From positions 1-64,000 of the forward strand of contig JAJEKV010000272.1 of the NCBI GenBank assembly GCA_021234155.1: a stretch of DNA of 64,000 nucleotides, given 5' to 3'. Source of the DNA: Isoetes taiwanensis. Taxonomy: Eukaryota > Streptophyta > Lycopodiopsida > Isoetales > Isoetaceae. Numbering within the stretch: position 1 is the stretch's first letter; each line of letters opens with the position of its first letter. Under the pieces are notes generated by a model that searched no databases, was not told the origin of the DNA, and worked only from the letters and a program-made list of their open reading frames with translations. Made by a program: the position numbers and the translations under genes. This document shows, in pieces, positions 59,061 to 64,000 of the stretch.

Positions 59061-59639
59061 TCACTCAATTGAGTATAAGTGAAGTGCCTTTCCTTCGTTC
59101 CAATTGAGTAAGGAAAACAGAAACTCCATGCTATATTTATGCAATTCAACCCATGCCCCATTATTCCCCCTTTCCATAATGCATAGGTTATCTTCTAACT
59201 TCTAAGTTTATTAAGGTGCTATATAGATGTCTACAATTGCCCAAGCATCTCCGTAAACCATTTGTGAAAAATGTATTTTGATCTTCAAGTCAATGCAACA
59301 TGTGGATTTATTTAAATTTCCAAGATGATATTGCGTACAATTTAGCATTCTTGGTCTAACCTCAAAACTTTACAATGTACAACAAAAAACCCATTGACAT
59401 CTACACACAAAGACCAACGTAAATGCTGCTAGAAGCCACCACAAACATTCCATGTTTTCCTTTCTTGACTCTCTCCACAAATTCCCACCCAACCCCTTGC
59501 CCCAAGCCTGCCCTACTGCTAGCTATAAATTATTCTTGACTTTTGAGTTTGCCTCACTCATTCCATTAATTCATATTTTTGGCATTGTTCTTACGTAGAT
59601 TAAAAGCATGTTTGATGCAAGTACTCTTAATGCCACATA

Positions 59640-59690
59640 TGTGAACTCAACCTAGTTGTAGTAATGTGAACTCAACCTAGTTGTAGTATG
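59640..59690. repeat. 25-bp perfect tandem duplication
   Basis: ATGTGAACTCAACCTAGTTG and its tail TAGTA occur twice in a row just upstream of the helicase fragment. Confidence 0.85.
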
Positions 59691-60941
59691 TCTAGCATAT
59701 CCAGGAGGACGAACAACCCACTCACTCTTCCAAATCCCCGTGGAAGAAAATAATGCAGGGCTTCGATCGATGATAGAACGTGATTCTGGAGCAGCAGATA
59801 TGCTCATTGCAGCTAAGGTTATCATCTGGGATCTGAATATGTTAGCATGGAATAACGTGATAGGACCCCGGTCCTTTTTCGTTGGTCTTCGGGACCGGAG
59901 TAATGTGAATTTCCAATGGCCAATAAAGCTGTCATAGAAAGCGTCGATCATCTATTGCAACGATTGTGCAGAAACAATCTCCCATTTGGAGGCAAACATT
60001 TTATCGGCGCTGAAGACTTTCGACAGGTTGCTACTGTTGTCAAGGGAGGGGGAAGAACTGCGGCCTACAACGCATCTATAAAGTCATCACTGCTATGGCA
60101 AAGTTTTCATGTATTGAGATTAGAAAATCCGATACGTAATGCAGACGACCCCGAACTAATGCGATTTGTTGATCGCATAGGAGAGGAGTGGGAAGGATCT
60201 ACAGTCTCACTAGATATGTTCGATACAACTACCAACATAGCAGATGGTGTTGAATTTTTGTATCCTTCCAACATGCTTCAGAATCCAACAACATGCAAGA
60301 AACACAACTTTTTATCGCCAATTAATAAGAATGTTGACAACTTCAATGATCGCATTCTTCCTAGAGTTCCTAATCATGATAAGACATATTATAGCCATGA
60401 CCACATCAGCGAACAAGATGAAATCATACATGACCATCATTATGCAACATCAGATTTTCTTAATAACTTCACACATTCGGGGATACCCAACCACGAAGTC
60501 AGGCTTAAGGTAGGGGCTATATGTCACATTATGAAACGACTAGATATGGAAAAGGGTCTTGTGAAAAATGCGAGAATTATGGTCGTATCAATGCACGAAA
60601 AATTTGTAATGGTGAAGGTATTAGATGAAGCATCCCAGGATGACGCATGTACGTACCCAATCTCTAGAACTGATTTATTCTATCAACCAGAGAATCGGCC
60701 CTGGACCATTCATAGGCGGCAATTACCCCTTCGACTGTCTTACTCGACCACCTTCAATAGTTGCCAGGGACTGACATTGGATCGTGTCGTCATCGACTTG
60801 CGTACCGAAGTATTTGCGTATGGTCAGTTATGCACGGCACTCTCCCGCGTACGGAGGAGACAGGACGTGCTCATTCTCCTCTCACCGGAGAACACAACGA
60901 GGACCACCAAGAATATCGTCTACAAGGAACTTCTTTTATGA
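59690..60941 (+). pseudogene. Helitron RepHel helicase (PIF1-like), C-terminal part, decayed
   Basis: The RepHel helicase unwinds DNA during rolling-circle transposition. Visible PIF1/RecD motifs in order are GGRTTHSLFQIP (usually GRTAHSRFKIP), VIIWDLNML (Walker B, usually IIWDEAPM), LPFGGKHFIGAEDFRQVATV (usually GGDFRQVLPVV), LRLSYSTTFNSCQGLTLDRV and GQLCTALSRVRRR. Walker A is missing, so it is 5'-truncated. The Walker B glutamate is lost and the motif III Gly is Glu, so no activity is expected. About 73 extra bases after AWNN (near 59,862-59,935), ending in a repeat of GTNATAG, break the frame before ESVDHLL. It ends at TGA 60,939-60,941. Confidence 0.88.
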
Positions 60942-60984
60942 TACGGTACATTTTTCTTAGCCCTCCTTTATTCATGTCACTCAA

Positions 60985-61190
60985 TTGTTTATACAACATG
61001 GAAGAAATCAATAAGGTACGTTCTCTCCGTCTTTCATATCCTTTGGACCGCACTTTGTTTATACAATACGGAAGAAATCAATAAGGTATGTTCTCTCCGT
61101 CTTTCATATCCTTTGGACCGCACTTTGTTTATACAACACATAAGAAGTTAGTAAGGTACATCCACTCCATCTTTCATATCCTTCGTACGT
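60985..61190. repeat. 70-bp tandem repeat, three copies
   Basis: GTTTATACAA starts units at 60,987, 61,057 and 61,127, each with GAAGAAATCAATAAGGTA and CTTTCATATCCTTTGGACCG. Minisatellites next to a helicase end are common in Helitrons. An A17-like run follows near 61,260. Confidence 0.9.
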
Positions 61191-61397
61191 GCTACAATTT
61201 TTCTCAATGAAGTGTCTTATGCCAGCATCCAGAAGTTAATCGGATAAGGTACGCCATAAAAAAAAAAAAAAAAAATCTCCCTTTTCTGCATGTATGATAG
61301 ATGACGTGCTATCTGATTACCATGGGATTCCCCTCACTCATTCTTTTTTTCTTTGAGAAATTGGAAAAAAAAGAGTAACAAAAGAATGAAATAAATA

Positions 61398-61735
61398 ACA
61401 TCGCGATGTCAGCCTAGTGGTCAAGCTGTTGGTAATGGGCGACCCCCATCCAAAGCCCATAACCCACTGACTGTCATTGGATGCAAAAGATAGTATGAAA
61501 ATAAATGAAAAGAAGATACATCGCGGTAACAGCCTAGTGGTCAAGCTATTGGTAGAAGGTGATCCTATCCAAAGCCCAAAACCCGCTGACTGTCATCGGA
61601 TGCAAAAATAAAATGAAATAAATGAAAAGAACATACATCGCGGTTACAGCCTAGTGGTCAAGCCGTCGGTAATGGGAAATCCCCATCCAGGCCGAAAACC
61701 CGCTGGCTGTTATCGGATGTCAAAAGAAGGGGGCA
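61398..61735 (+). repeat. tRNA-derived SINE-like unit, three tandem copies
   Basis: Units starting ACATCGCG lie at 61,398, 61,518 and 61,635 (periods 120 and 117). Each contains CAGCCTAGTGGTCAAGC, an A-box-like sequence. In the third copy CCAGGCCGAAAACCCGCTGG is close to a B box (GGTTCGAAACCC) but has lost bases. The units are separated by AAAATAAATGAAAAGA. Tandem SINE-like triplets are unusual. Confidence 0.5.
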
Positions 61736-61920
61736 CAGACAATAATGGGAATCCCATGGTGGTTGGTTATAGCACCTATCTATCTTACGGGCACAAAACA
61801 GACGGCAATACTGCAGGTTCAACTCTTGCATGTTCTCTCGCATCTCAAGCATGTCCAGAACTAAGATTTATCCAACTTAGCACAAAACTTCTTTTGCAGT
61901 GGGTTGGACAAAAGAAATGT

Positions 61921-61977
61921 TCGCGGCGGCCTTGGCCGCCGCGATAAATTTCTTGTAATTTTATAATATAGGAGGAT
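61921..61977 (-). mobile_element. reverse-oriented Helitron 5' terminus with GC hairpin
   Basis: On the minus strand the sequence A|TCCTCCTATATTATAAAA begins at 61,976, almost identical to the starts of Helitrons 1 and 2. About 33 bases inside it is a perfect 11-bp stem (61,921-61,931 with 61,934-61,944, core CGCGGCGGCC, 2-base loop). The element would extend leftward, antisense to the helicase. No matching 3' end was found. Confidence 0.55.
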
Positions 61978-61984
61978 GAGAGTG

Positions 61985-62300
61985 TTGCACCACTTTAATT
62001 TGCAACCTTATTTAAAGCATCAATAAAGCCCATCAGCACGATGCATGCCCGTGTCTAACCAATGACTGTCCGAATATTTGCCGTCTCAAAGCTCGAGTTG
62101 ACTCCGTAGCCATTTTTTTTTACCTCTATAACAAGCATTTTACATATTGCAAGAGGCAGCAAAAGATATTTAGCTTTATGCTCAAAGTCTCACGTCAAGC
62201 AAAACATAATATCCATTTCTTCCTATTTTACGTAGGTCTCGCTAAGTAGTGCCTTAGATTAGGGTATAATGAATATGGACAATTTGTGTATTGGGATGAG
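61985..62300. other. no supported gene
   Basis: AT-rich intergenic DNA between the Helitron-like terminus and the palindrome array. Confidence 0.4.
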
Positions 62301-62314
62301 ATGCACTACAAGGG

Positions 62315-62760
62315 ATCGTCGACGTCCAACGACGTCGCGTCGTCGATGAACGCCGGACCGTCGTCGTTGATCAACGACATCGTCGTTCAACGACGACAAC
62401 GTCGTTTCGACGTCGTTCAACGACGGTCATCAGGGCTGACGTGTCGGCCCTGCCTGCGTGGCATGGGTACTGCTGCCAAACTGGCGGCCCGTGTCAAACA
62501 CGTCCGCTAAACGTCGTTCAACGGCGTTTCCGAAAGCACGCCGCTAGCCGCCATCATCGCGTGGAAATGGGGCGGTTGCCAAAACTTTGCCGGGCGCCTG
62601 CGTGTCAAAGGCAGCGCCCGGCGTGCCGTCGTTGAACGGCGTCGCACAACGGCGGCGTCACGCGCGTCGCTGCGTGGCATGGTGCTTGGTGCCAAGCTGG
62701 CCGCACTGCGTGTCAAGACCGCGTCGGCTTAAACGTCGTTTAACGGCGTCCGCTTGAAGG
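62315..62760. repeat. CGTCGTTCAACGACG palindrome array, left
   Basis: Self-complementary CGTCGTTNAACGNCG units recur with CGTCGTCGTTGATCAACGAC. In the second half they give way to spacing sequence with TGCGTGGCATGG and GCGTGTCAAA. CpG density is very high. Open frames on both strands are repeat artefacts. Confidence 0.8.
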
Positions 62761-62787
62761 ATTTTTTTTTTTTTTTGCCAAATAAAA

Positions 62788-62810
62788 CCCTAACCCTAAC
62801 CCTAACCCTA
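62788..62810 (+). repeat. interstitial telomere-like tract (CCCTAA)3CCCTA
   Basis: Almost four perfect units of the 6-bp type (TTAGGG on the other strand), not the usual plant 7-bp CCCTAAA, directly after a T-run. Confidence 0.9.
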
Positions 62811-63339
62811 CATCCCCGTTATAAGTGGATCCATCGATAATTTCTTTGTTATTCTTATTTTTTGAGTGTTCTTCCCTATCTTGCTATAATGGTCCTAAGG
62901 TTTGAAGACCACCTTGGCGATATGTTCCTTCTAGCGGTAATCCTCCTCCTCCAAGGGAAGACAACTCAAAGAACCCCACTTCTCCATGCCGAGAACCCTC
63001 CCTTCACCATCGTGGCAAAGATGAGTGAAAAGGAGCTTCGATTGCACTAACATCGGCGTTCCATGCGGGGAACGGCTGGTAGAATGGCTCACCGAGGCCA
63101 AACAAAGAGAAAACGACATTAATGGTGCGGATAATGATGCAAATGGTTGCATCAAGCATCCACGCCCCTCGGGATGGACATAAGTAATGTATAAGCTTTT
63201 TATGAATGGAAACAATAAGTTTTTTATCTATTTGTGTTGTCGTTGTATAAGCTTATTTTATGAATGGGAACAATCGGTATTTTTATTTATTTGTGTTATT
63301 TGTATTGTATGTTGTTTTACGTTATGTTAAACAATCACG

Positions 63340-63530
63340 GTTGGTCGTTTAACGGCGTTATGATCATTTGGCGTCGTTAAGCGGCGTCATGATCATCGGC
63401 GTGGCATATGAGGGGCATCGGGCGGCGCAAAGCTGATGTGGCATGCCTAGGTGTCGGTCGGCGTCGGCTTGGCGTCGTTAAGCGGCGTCACCACGGGCGT
63501 CGATAAGCGACGTCACATATGGCGGGAACC
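63340..63530. repeat. CGTCGTTAAGCGGCGTCA array, right
   Basis: CGTTTAACGGCGTTATGATCA, CGTCGTTAAGCGGCGTCA and CGATAAGCGACGTCA recur. They are clearly related to the left array (TCGTTTAACGGCGTC at 62,735). The 580 bases between the arrays hold no recognised gene. Confidence 0.75.
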
Positions 63531-63599
63531 CTCGGGTTATTTACTTGTTATTTTCACTTTCGTTTGTTTTGTTTTTTTTGCCCGTGGGTCTTCATAAGG

Positions 63600-63960
63600 T
63601 AAGATCTCTGCTTTAATCTTTGTGTTAGAGTTAAACACCTCCAAATGCTAATAGATTAGAAGATTGAATCTTGAAAGTATGTTAAAAACTTGAGGGATGC
63701 ATGATCAAGGTCTTTGGTCGGTTCCATCCGAATGGAGAAGACTAAATGTATCGGGTTTATGCACCTCAGAGCGAAGTTTCAATCTTCATAGATTACAAAA
63801 GATTTGAAAGGTTAGCGTGAATATAAGGTACGGGTCGACTCCATTTCAAATGGAGAGGACTAGATGTATCGGGTTCGAGGCACCCTTCAATCAAATGCTT
63901 TCTAAATATCATAAGCGTTGTATGAATCTGAATCTTAAGAATAAACATTTGATAAAATCA
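63600..63960. repeat. diverged direct duplication (GGAGAGGACTAGATGTATCG)
   Basis: TCCATCCGAATGGAGAAGAC...ATGTATCGGGTTTATGCACC (near 63,722) and TCCATTTCAAATGGAGAGGAC...ATGTATCGGGTTCGAGGCACC (near 63,838) are copies about 116 bases apart. Each begins with a small palindrome TCCATNNNNNATGGA. The window then ends in AT-rich DNA. Confidence 0.75.
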
Positions 63961-64000
63961 TGAAAAAACATGGATATTTATAATTATTATATTATTACAT

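Noticed and set aside
62286-62716. Arg/Ala-rich frames on both strands
   Set aside because: Consequence of the CpG-rich palindrome array.

Overview
The window looks like nuclear DNA of a land plant with a large, transposon-rich genome. Plant-type families are seen directly: a Ty1/copia element with a YVDD reverse transcriptase, Helitron termini and a RepHel helicase, a DYW-type PPR fragment, a receptor-like cytoplasmic kinase fragment, and an ankyrin-PGG membrane protein. A fern or other seed-free plant is my guess from the repeat style; the sequence does not settle it. No rRNA, CRISPR or bacterial-type operon was seen. Almost every coding region carries frameshifts or stops, so this is mostly a graveyard of mobile DNA. 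The ankyrin gene is the one near-intact host-like gene.

Layout. 0-5.2 kb: simple repeats, an array of the palindrome GGTATAAATTTATACC and diverged duplications. 5.2-14 kb: two long decayed coding blocks of unknown family pointing away from each other, minus strand at 5.24-8.17 kb and plus strand at 10.7-13.95 kb, separated by a GC-rich gap. 14.9-15.4 kb: a dispersed repeat copy. 16.34-17.31 kb: 3' end of a LINE reverse transcriptase, minus strand. 18-22.9 kb: small duplications and a tRNA-like B box. 22.9-24.8 kb: a fold-back array of a ~19-20 bp minisatellite. 24.8-30.1 kb: a higher-order tandem repeat of ~2.0 kb. 31.7-50.3 kb: a copia element (225-bp LTRs, AAATA target duplication) split by a 13.95-kb terminal-inverted-repeat DNA transposon, which is itself split by a 3.55-kb Helitron. 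50.4-54.06 kb: a second Helitron-like element. 54.09-56.46 kb: ankyrin-PGG gene with one frameshift. 59.7-61.98 kb: truncated Helitron helicase, tandem repeats, SINE-like triplets and a reverse-oriented Helitron 5' end. 62.3-63.5 kb: arrays of a CGTCGTTNAACGACG-type palindrome around a short telomere-like tract.

How the parts relate. The main story is nested insertion plus capture of host gene fragments. The copia came first, the TIR transposon jumped into its integrase/RT junction, and Helitron 1 jumped into that. Helitron 1 carries kinase exons, Helitron 2 a DYW-PPR tail, and the TIR element an FCP1/NIF-type phosphatase fragment plus transposase-like and unknown exons. None of the captured pieces is intact.
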